Source: Cytophagaceae bacterium
GTDB taxonomy: Bacteria; Bacteroidota; Bacteroidia; Cytophagales; Spirosomataceae
DNA length: 10,238 nt
NCBI GenBank assembly: GCA_947459055.1
Contig: CANHCG010000032.1
Span: forward strand, 1-10,238
Direction of reading: 5' to 3'
In this document: piece after piece, positions 1 through 7,483 of the stretch
Numbering within the stretch: position 1 is the first letter of the stretch
How the letters are laid out: each line of letters begins with the position of its first letter
Made by a program: the position numbers and the translations under genes
Notes under the pieces: model-generated
Databases searched by the model: none
The model's input: only the letters and a program-made list of their open reading frames with translations
Told to the model about the DNA's origin: nothing

Positions 1-1
1 T

Positions 2-1264
2 ATACATAAGGCGGGTTCTCCATCTCAATTAGAATTATTCGATTATAAACCCGAATTAGTCAAATGGCATGGAAAAGATTGTCCGGCTGAATTATTACAG
101 GGGAAGACATTTGCTTTCATTCGTGGTGTTCCTAAAATGCTAGGGCCACAAGGTAAATTTGCGCAATTTGGCCAATCAGGCGCTTGGGTTTCAGATTATT
201 TACCTTATTTCCAAAACGTTGTCGATGAAGTTTGCTTTTTAAAGGCTATGCACACGGATCAGTTCAATCATGCACCGGCTCAATTGCTCATGCAAACGGG
301 AAGTGCTCGTTTGGGTCGTCCCGGTATGGGAGCTTGGGCAGTTTATGGTTTAGGTTCTGAAAATGCGAATTTACCTGGATTTATCGTATTAACTTCTGGT
401 AATAAATATCCAGAAGGAGGGAAGAGTATTTGGGGAAGTGGCTTTTTGCCTTCGATATACCAAGGGGTTCATTGTCGGTCCACGGGCGAGCCTGTTTTAT
501 ATGTTGAAAATCCGGCTGATGTGTCTCGAGAAACGCGTCGGAGTACGATTGACGCCATTAATGAGATTAACCAGCGCGAGTATGAAGAATACCAAGATCC
601 TGAGATTTTGACTCGCATTTCACAATATGAGATGGCCTTTAAAATGCAGGCCGCGGTGCCTGATGTGATGGATATTCGGGATGAACCTGATTATATACAT
701 CAATTGTATGGAACAACGATCGGAAAACCATCCTTTGCAAATAATTGTTTGTTGGCCCGAAAATTAGCCGAAAATGGTGTTCGATTTATCCAATTGTACG
801 ATTGGGGTTGGGATACACATGGATCAAGTGCTTCTGAGGCCTTGGAAATTGGTTTACGTACAAAATGTAAGGAAACGGATCAGGGTATGAGCGCTTTGTT
901 GTTTGATCTAAAGCAACGAGGTTTATTGGATGAAACCTTAGTGGTATGGAGTGGTGAATTTGGTCGTACTCCGATGCAGGAAAATCGAGATAATAAACCA
1001 GCGCCCTTTATGGGCCGAGACCACCATCCGGATGCCTTTACAATATGGATGGCTGGGGCCGGGGTGAAAAAAGGCTTTACCTATGGTGCTACGGATGAAA
1101 TTGGTTATTCGGGTGTAGAAGGAAAAGCCCATATCCATGATTTGCAGGCCACGATTCTTCATATTTTAGGATTAGATCATGAGAAATTGACCTATCCTTT
1201 TCAAGGGCGTTCGTTCCGACTGACGGATGTGGCAGGGAAGGTGATCACGCCTATTTTGGCTTAA
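2..1264 (+). CDS. DUF1501 family protein, 5' end outside window
   Basis: About 420 C-terminal residues are visible. The frame is open back to the left edge, and residues upstream of the first ATG (137) already match the family ('SQLELFDYKPEL', 'GKTFAFIRGVPKMLG'), so that ATG is internal and the true start is missing. DUF1501 proteins have an alkaline phosphatase/sulfatase-like fold. In Bacteroidota they are usually encoded after a DUF1553/DUF1549 partner, which would lie upstream of this window. Visible family motifs are a 'WDTHG' segment near 809-823, GEFGRTP (953-973), GRDHHPDAF (1013-1039; candidate metal or catalytic ligands) and the ending 'HDLQATILHILGLDHEKL'. The substrate is unknown. 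Many members carry a Tat or Sec signal, but that region is not visible here. The stop codon overlaps the stop of the convergent gene on the other strand. The family call is firm; the biochemical role is not known. Confidence 0.93.
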   Translation: MHKAGSPSQLELFDYKPELVKWHGKDCPAELLQGKTFAFIRGVPKMLGPQGKFAQFGQSGAWVSDYLPYFQNVVDEVCFLKAMHTDQFNHAPAQLLMQTGSARLGRPGMGAWAVYGLGSENANLPGFIVLTSGNKYPEGGKSIWGSGFLPSIYQGVHCRSTGEPVLYVENPADVSRETRRSTIDAINEINQREYEEYQDPEILTRISQYEMAFKMQAAVPDVMDIRDEPDYIHQLYGTTIGKPSFANNCLLARKLAENGVRFIQLYDWGWDTHGSSASEALEIGLRTKCKETDQGMSALLFDLKQRGLLDETLVVWSGEFGRTPMQENRDNKPAPFMGRDHHPDAFTIWMAGAGVKKGFTYGATDEIGYSGVEGKAHIHDLQATILHILGLDHEKLTYPFQGRSFRLTDVAGKVITPILA

Positions 1265-1647
1265 GATTTTTTGAGGATAAAATCTTGTTTTGGTGCTTTT
1301 GGAAACATGAAAAGCATGCCTAATTCATATAATTCGACTGAAAAAATGATGGTTGGGGATTTGATTAAATCTTGCCAATTTTTTTGACCGGACCGACTTC
1401 GAATGTTGGGAACCAAATAAAGTGCCGATTGATTTGTTAAATCGATTTCACCCTCAACGCGAATTACGCTTACGTCCACTAATGGATATGTTTTGAAAAA
1501 ATCGGTTAACGCGTGTTGCAATAAGGAAGTAAAATCACCTTTTTTTCGATAGGTTGGATTGATCACTTCCGTGTACAATTGGTAGATTAAGGGCGAATGT
1601 AATCCGTGTGCATTTTGTGCTTTCCAATTAAAAATAAGCCTTTTCAT
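1261..1647 (-). CDS. Shortened relative of a Bacteroidota SAM methyltransferase family
   Basis: This 128-residue protein resembles both ends of a Bacteroidota class I SAM-dependent methyltransferase family that is normally about 230-260 residues. The N-terminus has the signature NAHGLHSPLIYQLYTEVINP (residues 12-31; family 'HGxHSPFVFxLYxxV'). The C-terminus matches the family ending: NIRSRSGQKNW (81-91) in place of 'DDIHWSxxMxxAW', then 'FSVELYELGMLF' (102-113) and 'KQDFIL' (120-125). The middle, which in the family holds 'LELGTSLGxTTLYLA' and the SAM-binding Rossmann strands, is missing. Even the acidic 'DDIHW' residues are replaced. It is therefore probably not a methyltransferase and may be a domain remnant or a repurposed small protein. 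The reading frame is intact. Its ATG shares one base with the apaG stop (TAATG), which points to translational coupling. Homology is argued from recalled family motifs and was not tested by alignment. Confidence 0.75.
   Translation of the reverse strand: MKRLIFNWKAQNAHGLHSPLIYQLYTEVINPTYRKKGDFTSLLQHALTDFFKTYPLVDVSVIRVEGEIDLTNQSALYLVPNIRSRSGQKNWQDLIKSPTIIFSVELYELGMLFMFPKAPKQDFILKKS
1263..1286 (+). terminator. Possible weak terminator for the DUF1501 gene
   Basis: A perfect 8 bp inverted repeat, AAGATTTT (1263-1270) and AAAATCTT (1279-1286), has an 8-base loop and is followed by GTTTT. It begins inside the DUF1501 stop codon and lies within the last codons of the convergent gene. The stem is AT-rich with only two G-C pairs, so it would be weak. 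It is the only hairpin I see at this convergent junction. Confidence 0.3.
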
Positions 1648-2033
1648 TAATTTAAAGCAAAATTGGGGATTAACTCAAAAAGTGGAATTTCAACCTTAAA
1701 TGTTTGTTTGGTCATTAAATTCAAGAAGATGTAATGCCCTTGCATGGTTCCAAAAGCGGAAATAAGGGGGCAACCCGATGTATAGGTGAATGAATTTCCC
1801 GGATCGATGATGGGTTGTTCACCTACCACGCCTAAGCCTTTTACTTCTTCTGTCCGACCGATACCGTCGGTGATAAGCCAGAAGCGACTGACGAGTTGAG
1901 CTGTTTGATTACTGATGTTTTTAATGGTAATTTGGTAGCTGAAAAAATAGGCAAAAGGTGGCTGCATTTCATAGGAAGGAATGTAGCTTGTGACTATTTT
2001 GATATGAAAACCGTTTGATTCTGACTCGACCAT
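1647..2033 (-). CDS. apaG: ApaG domain protein
   Basis: This is a full-length ApaG of 128 residues (usual length about 125), a fibronectin-III-like beta-sandwich protein. Characteristic motifs are QLVSRFWLITDGIGRTEEV (residues 46-64), GLGVVGEQP (66-74), YTSGCPL (84-90) and 'GTMQGHY' (95-101). ApaG/CorD was linked genetically to Co2+/Mg2+ efflux in enterobacteria, but its molecular function is not settled; it is a small cytosolic protein. It is the first gene of a two-gene minus-strand unit with the shortened methyltransferase relative, joined by a one-base overlap. Its start codon is only 11 bp from the divergent ung start, so its promoter must lie inside ung. I did not find a convincing consensus promoter there. 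No alternative downstream start fits as well, because the family's first beta strand begins near residue 9. Confidence 0.95.
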   Translation of the reverse strand: MVESESNGFHIKIVTSYIPSYEMQPPFAYFFSYQITIKNISNQTAQLVSRFWLITDGIGRTEEVKGLGVVGEQPIIDPGNSFTYTSGCPLISAFGTMQGHYIFLNLMTKQTFKVEIPLFELIPNFALN

Positions 2034-2044
2034 TTTTCTAATTT

Positions 2045-2731
2045 ATGAGCAATTTAGGGCTAAATTTTTCGGAATTGATACAAAATGATTGGAAAAATAT
2101 CTTTGCCCAAGCGAAAATTTGGGAGCGTCATGCTTTACTTTTTGAAGAAGTGGCGAAGGCTTATGACGAATCTGAAGTTTTTCCTCCTATTAATCAAATT
2201 TTCCAAGCTTTTCAATTATGCTCTTTTGCGGAAACCAAAGTCATTATCATCGGACAAGATCCTTATCATGGAATTGGCCAAGCCCATGGACTGAGTTTTT
2301 CGGTACCTGAAGGAATTGCATTTCCTCCTTCGCTTCGAAATATTAGTAAGGAAATGATAAACGATTTAGGTCAAGGTTTAGCTTCAGGTGATTTGAGTTT
2401 TTGGGCGAAACAAGGTGTTTTGTTGTTGAATAGTTCCTTGACTGTTCGGGCACATGAAGCAGGTTCGCATGGAAAAATGGGCTGGATTTCGTTTACTACG
2501 GATGTTTTACAAGTCATTCAAAATGAAAAAGATCAGCTTGTTATTTGTTTATGGGGAAATCATGCCGCTTCATTTTTGCCAATTTTTGATCTTGAAAAGC
2601 ATCGGATTATTCAAAGCGCACATCCATCGCCTTTGTCGGCGAATCGTGGTGGTTGGTTCGGTCAAAAGCCTTTTTCTCGGGTGAATTCTTATTTAAGCAC
2701 GTTTGGTATGGAACCCATTCAATGGGTTTAG
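2045..2731 (+). CDS. ung: Uracil-DNA glycosylase, family 1
   Basis: The enzyme removes uracil from DNA (arising from cytosine deamination or dUTP incorporation) to start base excision repair in the cytosol. The protein has 228 residues, the normal size. The catalytic water-activating loop GQDPYHG is at residues 70-76 (Asp72), the uracil-pocket segment LLLNSSLTVRAHEAGSH at 126-142 (Asn129 reads the uracil) and the DNA-intercalating loop HPSPLSANRGG at 193-203 (His193). The first ATG, 11 bp from the divergent apaG start, places 'NDWKNIF' at the expected N-terminal position. There is no clear Shine-Dalgarno sequence, as is common in Bacteroidota. The TAG stop shares three bases with the stop of the convergent DUF4286 gene (TTAG at 2728-2731). 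All key residues are present. Confidence 0.98.
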   Translation: MSNLGLNFSELIQNDWKNIFAQAKIWERHALLFEEVAKAYDESEVFPPINQIFQAFQLCSFAETKVIIIGQDPYHGIGQAHGLSFSVPEGIAFPPSLRNISKEMINDLGQGLASGDLSFWAKQGVLLLNSSLTVRAHEAGSHGKMGWISFTTDVLQVIQNEKDQLVICLWGNHAASFLPIFDLEKHRIIQSAHPSPLSANRGGWFGQKPFSRVNSYLSTFGMEPIQWV

Positions 2732-3027
2732 CATTTCTTTAATTGGCTCGGAAAGTAGACAAATTGATTGGCAAATTCTTTTTGAAAAAATTCGCTGATA
2801 ATGGATTCGATGGCGGTGCCATGGCTTTCATCAAAATCGCTGATGAGGCATTGTACTGAATAACCTTTTGAATCAGGTTCTTGGTGAGAAGTAATTTCAA
2901 ATAAATGTACCTGATCGATGAAATTCCATGTGGCCATTTCCGGCAAAATGATTTTTTGAAGGGCCATTTGGGCTTTCGCTTCGATGGAATTTTCGAAAAA
3001 GAGGGAAATGTTGTACTGAATCATCAT
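2728..3027 (-). CDS. DUF4286 family small protein
   Basis: This 99-residue protein starts 'M(M)IQYNISLFF' and ends with 'FANQFVYFPSQL' (residues 85-96). Together with the 'YSVQC' strand (56-60) it matches DUF4286, a family of roughly 100-residue proteins of unknown function common in Bacteroidota, with a ferredoxin-like alpha/beta pattern. It follows the FAD/Fe-S dehydrogenase gene and overlaps its stop codon as ATGA (3024-3027). The second ATG, one codon later, also overlaps the stop (TGATG) and gives the more usual 'MIxYN' start; the sequence cannot decide between them. Coupling suggests the two proteins are made together, but a shared function is only an inference. No signal peptide or membrane segment is visible. 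Confidence 0.85.
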   Translation of the reverse strand: MMIQYNISLFFENSIEAKAQMALQKIILPEMATWNFIDQVHLFEITSHQEPDSKGYSVQCLISDFDESHGTAIESIISEFFQKEFANQFVYFPSQLKKC

Positions 3028-5981
3028 TTGATTGTTTTATTGGATAATGCATTATACAGGATTTCAGCGGTATGAAAGCCTTGTTTTTGGATGCCGTCTT
3101 TGAGCTGATGCCTACATGACGTACCATTACTCGCCACAGTTACTGTATCCTTCGCTTGAAGGACGCGAGGAAATAGGACGAGGTTTGCAATTTTTTGGGA
3201 CATCGAATAATGTTTCTTTTCATAACCGAACGATCCGGCCATTCCGCAGCAACCCGTGGGTAACAATTCCACTTCGAAATTTTCTGGAAAGGATAATGCC
3301 TTTCGGGTGGAAACTAATCCAGCAATGGCCTTTTGATGGCAATGTCCATGCAAAAGGATTTTTTGTGGCAAGCCTGTAAAAATTTCTTTCGTAATTATTT
3401 TTTCTTCGATTTTTAGAGCGAGAAATTCATCGATTAATAAGCAATGAGGTTTAATCGCTAAGGCAGTGGCTCGGTGATTTGCTCCTACTAAATCGGGTAT
3501 TTCGTCACGAAAGGTTAAAATGGCGCTGGGTTCAATGCCGATTAGTGGGTGTTTATCCGTGATTATATTTTGTAAAATTTCAAGGTTATTAATTGCGATT
3601 TGTTTGGCTTCTATGAGCATTCCTTTGGACAAATAGCTTCTCCCTGAACTTAATCCTGTTGGTATTTTCACACCAAAACCAAGTTCATTCAATAATTTAA
3701 TTGTTTTTTTACCAAGATCGACATCATTGTAATTAGTGAATTCGTCTGCAAATAGATAGACAAATCCATGTTTGAATTTTTCCTGCGGGATTCTTTGTTG
3801 GTACCGATTAAACCAGGATTCAAGCGTGGTAAAATGGACAGCAGGCAATGATCTTTGTTGGGCAAAGCCCATCACTGCCTTAATAAAAATGTTCGTTATG
3901 GGGAATTCAATTAAAAAATTATAAATGGGGGCGATATAGCTGGCCCATTGTTGGGTCTTTGGAAAATGCCCAATTAATTGGGTGCGTACGGGAATACCTT
4001 GTGCTAGGTATTTTTGTTGGAGAGTTTCTGCCTTTAATTTACTGATATCTACTCCGGAGGGACATTCGGTTTGACAACCTTTACATGAAAGACATAAATC
4101 TAAAATATCGTTTAACTCGGGATTAGAAAATGGTTGTTTTTCGTCACTTGAAAGGATTTGTCGGAGCATATTTGCCCTCGCCCGAGTACTGTCTTTTTCT
4201 TCAAGGCTAGCCATGAAACTCGGACACATGGTTCCTCCGCTTAAAGCAGATTTTTTGCAATCACCTGATCCTGAACATTTTTCGGCCAACCGTAAGGGGG
4301 TTTCTAGATTTCCATAATCGAAAAAATAGGCATCGGACTGGGAGTTTGTTTCGGTGAAGCGAAACGCCTCATCCATGGGAGGGCTATGTACGATTTTGCC
4401 TGGATTCAGGATGTTATGCGGGTCGAATATCGTTTTTATTTCCTCAAATAATTGAAGCATTTGACTACCCATGACCTCTTTGATGAATTCACCTCGGAGT
4501 CGTCCGTCGCCATGTTCGCCACTCAAGGAACCTTGGTATTTTTTGAGGATTTGAACTGTTTCTGTTAAAATTTCTCGGAAAAGCAGTTTTCCTTTAGGTG
4601 ATTTTAAGTTCAAAAAGGGTTCGATGTGTAATTCTCCTGCACCTGCATGGGCGTAATATGCGGCTTTGACGTCTTTTTGTGCTAATAATGCCTGAATGTC
4701 TGCCACGTAAGCGGGAAGGTCTTGTGGTGCTACCGCACAATCTTCGATGAGGTTGACAGCTTGTTCGTCGCCCACTAAATTTCGAATCAATCCTAGTCCC
4801 GCTTTTCGGATATCCCAACCCTTATACATCTCTTCCGCTTCCAATACCGGATATGCGTACCCGATTTTGGCTTTTTGTAAAGCTTGCATACAGGCTTGGA
4901 TTTTATCTTGGACTTCTGAAGCTTGCTGGCCTCGAAATTCGACCATGAGGATCGCGGCGGGATCGCCAACGATAAAATCTCGTAATGCTTCGAAATTTGG
5001 ATGATTAACGGTGAAGGATAAAATAAAATCGTCAACTAATTCAGATGCCGTAGGTCCGAAAGCCAAAGCAATTAAATTAGCCTGTAAGGCATCTTGTATG
5101 CTTTTGCAATGAATGCAAAGAAGATTTACATGTGGGTCGGGTAAATCAAGTAATTGGACTTTCATCGCATGAACGACTGCAAGTGTACCTTCAGAACCTG
5201 CCAATAAAGCAGATAAATTAAATGGTTTTCCGTCTGGATTAAAGGGTTGCATATTGACTAATGCATCCAATGCATAGCCACTATTCCGACGTTTTATTTC
5301 TGGTTTCGGAAAGGAAGTTTTGATATTGGCTTGTATATCGGGATTATTTAAAATCCGATGTAATTCCTTATAAATTTGTCCTTCCAGGTTGTGAAGCGTG
5401 GTTTTTTTATAAAATTCTTCGTTGGTCAGGGGATGCGTATGAATTTCCGACCCGTCGGCCAAAATCGCCCGCGTTTCCAACAAATGATCCCGCACATTTC
5501 CCCAAACAATCGAATGTAATCCGCAGGAATTATTCCCAAGCATTCCGCCTAAAAGTGCCCGATTTGCAGTGGAGGTTTCGGGTCCAAAAAATAAACCCGC
5601 ATTGGCTAATTCTTTGTTTAAATCATCTCGAATAATACCTGGCTCTATCCAAACGCTTTTTTCCTTTTTGTTCAGCAAAATAATTTTGCTCATCGCAGGA
5701 CCAATTTCCATGGAAATCCCATCGCCTACAACTTGTCCTGCTAAAGAGGTTCCAGCACCGCGGGGAATGAGATTTGTATTTTTATCTAAGGCAAACTGTA
5801 CGAGTCGCTTAATATCTTTTGATGAGGATGGAATCGCAACGGCGTTGGGTTTTACTTGATATACCGAGGCGTCTGTGCTGTATATTTTACGGGCAATTTC
5901 GGAGCGTTGGGATTGATCAAAGAACAATTTGCCTTCAAAATGAATGCTTAATTTTTCAATATCCGCTTGTCTCCAGTGCAT
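3024..5981 (-). CDS. FAD-linked, 4Fe-4S D-2-hydroxyacid dehydrogenase (YdiJ class)
   Basis: This single 985-residue chain resembles E. coli YdiJ and the GlcD-GlcF type fused in one protein. It contains: an FAD-binding PCMH domain (about 40-275) with PRGAGTSLAGQ (73-83), GNNSCG (149-154) and 'AGSEGTLAVV' (261-270); an FAD-oxidase C-terminal domain (about 280-530) with 'AHAGAGELHIEP' (444-455) and GEHGDGRLRGEF (488-499); and an iron-sulfur domain with family-typical cysteines C569, C575 and C586 plus the ferredoxin motif C630-C633-C636-C640-P. A C-terminal CCG-type domain has HGHCHQKA (878-885) and TGCCGMAGSFG (909-919). Such enzymes oxidise a D-2-hydroxyacid (2-hydroxyglutarate for YdiJ, or lactate or glycolate) and pass electrons through the clusters to the respiratory chain, probably at the inner face of the membrane. 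The substrate cannot be read from the sequence. It is the first gene of a unit with DUF4286. I found no exact consensus promoter in the 138 bp upstream. Confidence 0.93.
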   Translation of the reverse strand: MHWRQADIEKLSIHFEGKLFFDQSQRSEIARKIYSTDASVYQVKPNAVAIPSSSKDIKRLVQFALDKNTNLIPRGAGTSLAGQVVGDGISMEIGPAMSKIILLNKKEKSVWIEPGIIRDDLNKELANAGLFFGPETSTANRALLGGMLGNNSCGLHSIVWGNVRDHLLETRAILADGSEIHTHPLTNEEFYKKTTLHNLEGQIYKELHRILNNPDIQANIKTSFPKPEIKRRNSGYALDALVNMQPFNPDGKPFNLSALLAGSEGTLAVVHAMKVQLLDLPDPHVNLLCIHCKSIQDALQANLIALAFGPTASELVDDFILSFTVNHPNFEALRDFIVGDPAAILMVEFRGQQASEVQDKIQACMQALQKAKIGYAYPVLEAEEMYKGWDIRKAGLGLIRNLVGDEQAVNLIEDCAVAPQDLPAYVADIQALLAQKDVKAAYYAHAGAGELHIEPFLNLKSPKGKLLFREILTETVQILKKYQGSLSGEHGDGRLRGEFIKEVMGSQMLQLFEEIKTIFDPHNILNPGKIVHSPPMDEAFRFTETNSQSDAYFFDYGNLETPLRLAEKCSGSGDCKKSALSGGTMCPSFMASLEEKDSTRARANMLRQILSSDEKQPFSNPELNDILDLCLSCKGCQTECPSGVDISKLKAETLQQKYLAQGIPVRTQLIGHFPKTQQWASYIAPIYNFLIEFPITNIFIKAVMGFAQQRSLPAVHFTTLESWFNRYQQRIPQEKFKHGFVYLFADEFTNYNDVDLGKKTIKLLNELGFGVKIPTGLSSGRSYLSKGMLIEAKQIAINNLEILQNIITDKHPLIGIEPSAILTFRDEIPDLVGANHRATALAIKPHCLLIDEFLALKIEEKIITKEIFTGLPQKILLHGHCHQKAIAGLVSTRKALSFPENFEVELLPTGCCGMAGSFGYEKKHYSMSQKIANLVLFPRVLQAKDTVTVASNGTSCRHQLKDGIQKQGFHTAEILYNALSNKTIK

Positions 5982-6074
5982 GTCTGATTTCTTACAAAAG
6001 TTAAATTTACGAAATCCAATCTTACGTTCATATTGCCATTCAAAGTTTATACATTCATTTCATCCACTATTGTA

Positions 6075-6103
6075 TTTGGATTGCTTCATAAATTGTAATT
6101 TTG
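6075..6103 (+). promoter_or_regulatory. Bacteroidota-type promoter for the ABC permease
   Basis: TTTG (6075-6078), a 17 bp spacer and TAATTTTG (6096-6103) match the Bacteroidota/Flavobacterium consensus (TTG, 17-23 bp, TAnnTTTG) exactly. Transcription would start near 6110, leaving a leader of about 10 bases before the ATG at 6120. No strong Shine-Dalgarno sequence is present (GGGAAG at 6103-6108 would lie at or before the start site). Confidence 0.55.
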
Positions 6104-6119
6104 GGAAGAATCGAAATGT

Positions 6120-7364
6120 ATGAAATTTATAAGACAAGTTTGGGAGAGTTTATTGTTCGCTTATCAGGCCTTGCGCTCGAATGTATTGCGGACGACTTTA
6201 TCCTTATTAGGCGTTAGTATTGGGATTTTTGCGATTGTTGCTGTGTTTACAGCCGTGGATTCCTTGAAACAAAATATTCGATCTGAGATTGATTCGTTTT
6301 CCAGCGGAGGAGTAATTTATGTAGGTAAATGGCCTTGGTTGATGCAAAATAATTATCCATGGTGGAAATATTTGAATCGGCCAGAGATGAAATATACGGA
6401 GTATAAATATTTAAAAGATCATCTTAAATCCGCACAGGCGGTAGTGATTATCGATAATGGTCGGACTGCTTCGGCGACGAATGGAAGTAGTAGCATGGAT
6501 GTGAACATGAGTGGGGCAAGTTATGAATATAATCAAATTGCGAGTGTGCCGATTGGGGAGGGAAGATATTTCTTGCCGATTGAATCTGAAAATGGCATGA
6601 ATGTATGCATTATTGGGGCTTTGGTAGCAGAAAACTTAAGTCCAGGAAGGTCTGCGGTAGGTCAAATTATCAAATTGAATGGCATTAAATTTTCAGTGAT
6701 TGGGATCATTGAGAAAAAAGGAACCGATATTTTGAGTTTTGGTGGTACACCAGATGAAAAGGTTTTTGTACCCTATAATACCTATTCAGCGGTATTTCAA
6801 AAAGATAAACCAGCACCTGATATTGCGATTAAGGCGATGGAATCAGATGCGGGGCAGGTGGCTTTAGAAGGGGAGATTACAGGTATCATGCGAAGTTTAC
6901 GATCGATTAAGCCTAAGCAAGAGGACAATTTTTCGATTAATCGTCTTGATGGGTTAAACCAATTTTTCGATGGTATATTTTCGGTTTTGAATATTGCGGG
7001 GTCTTTAATTGCCGGTTTTTCTTTGTTGGTAGGTGGTTTTGGTATTGCCAATATCATGTTTGTATCGGTGAAAGAACGAACCAACATTATTGGAATTCAA
7101 AAATCACTAGGTGCTAAGAATTACTTTATTTTGTTTCAATTTTTGTTTGAGGCGGTATTCTTAAGTTTAATTGGCGGTTTGGTTGGTATCGGATTAGTCG
7201 TTTTGATTACCTTGATTCCCCAAGAAGCGCTACCTTTACATTTGTCCGTCGCCAATGTGGCCAAAGGCCTTATGATTTCTAGTTTTATTGGAATCCTTTC
7301 TGGCATTATACCTGCCTGGGTGGCAGCTAAAATGGATCCGGTAATTGCAATTCGATCCAAATAG
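6120..7364 (+). CDS. MacB/FtsX-type ABC transporter permease
   Basis: This 414-residue inner-membrane permease has the MacB layout. There is a short cytosolic N-terminus with the family motif 'ALRSNVLRTTLSLLGVSIG' (17-35), TM1 at about 25-46, and a large periplasmic MacB-PCD domain (about 47-285). Three C-terminal helices of the FtsX domain follow (about 288-314, 336-366 and 381-404), with the cytosolic 'VKERTNIIGIQKSLGAK' loop (317-333) and the closing 'KMDPVIAIRSK' (404-414). MacB-type systems are mechanotransmitters that couple cytosolic ATP hydrolysis to periplasmic work, exporting lipoproteins, peptides or drugs with an adaptor and outer-membrane partner. No ATPase, adaptor or outer-membrane gene lies beside it: it has its own promoter and a strong terminator, so it looks monocistronic. 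It lacks the N-terminal ATPase of true MacB, so it must use an ATPase encoded elsewhere. The periplasmic domain starts with an aromatic-rich stretch (residues 71-87). Confidence 0.93.
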   Translation: MKFIRQVWESLLFAYQALRSNVLRTTLSLLGVSIGIFAIVAVFTAVDSLKQNIRSEIDSFSSGGVIYVGKWPWLMQNNYPWWKYLNRPEMKYTEYKYLKDHLKSAQAVVIIDNGRTASATNGSSSMDVNMSGASYEYNQIASVPIGEGRYFLPIESENGMNVCIIGALVAENLSPGRSAVGQIIKLNGIKFSVIGIIEKKGTDILSFGGTPDEKVFVPYNTYSAVFQKDKPAPDIAIKAMESDAGQVALEGEITGIMRSLRSIKPKQEDNFSINRLDGLNQFFDGIFSVLNIAGSLIAGFSLLVGGFGIANIMFVSVKERTNIIGIQKSLGAKNYFILFQFLFEAVFLSLIGGLVGIGLVVLITLIPQEALPLHLSVANVAKGLMISSFIGILSGIIPAWVAAKMDPVIAIRSK

Positions 7365-7440
7365 GTAAAAAGGACTATTCCGAAAGGAATTCATTTAAAT
7401 CGAAAGTCTATTTTAGGAATATTTGAATTTCTGTAAAATG

Positions 7441-7478
7441 AAAAAGACCGAAGAACATAAGTTCTTCGGTCTTTTTTT
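7441..7478. terminator. Strong bidirectional terminator between permease and mdh
   Basis: A perfect 16 bp stem (AAAAAGACCGAAGAAC at 7441-7456; its complement at 7461-7476) closes a four-base ATAA loop. It has a T tract at 7472-7478 on the plus strand and five A's at 7441-7445, which give a U tract on the minus strand. It sits between two convergent genes and can serve both. Confidence 0.92.
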
Positions 7479-7483
7479 ATTTG

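Noticed and set aside
137..139. ATG as the start of the DUF1501 gene
   Set aside because: The frame is open to the window edge and the residues before this ATG match the family, so it is an internal methionine.
938..1162. Antisense 74-codon frame inside the DUF1501 gene
   Set aside because: It overlaps the most conserved part of DUF1501 (GEFGRTP to GRDHHPD) and has no family features.
4594..5035. Several open frames of 70-90 codons on both strands inside the FAD/Fe-S dehydrogenase gene
   Set aside because: They are rich in Arg, Ser and Cys in low-complexity patterns and overlap a well-conserved gene; typical out-of-frame readings.
5982..6010. Promoter for the FAD/Fe-S dehydrogenase on the minus strand (TAACTTTTG near its start)
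   Set aside because: The element has one extra base between TA and TTTG, and no TTG lies at the right distance, so it cannot be supported as a consensus promoter.
7377..7390. Small hairpin ATTCC-GAAA-GGAAT after the permease stop
   Set aside because: Only five base pairs, no T tract, and a far stronger terminator follows; too short to claim as functional.
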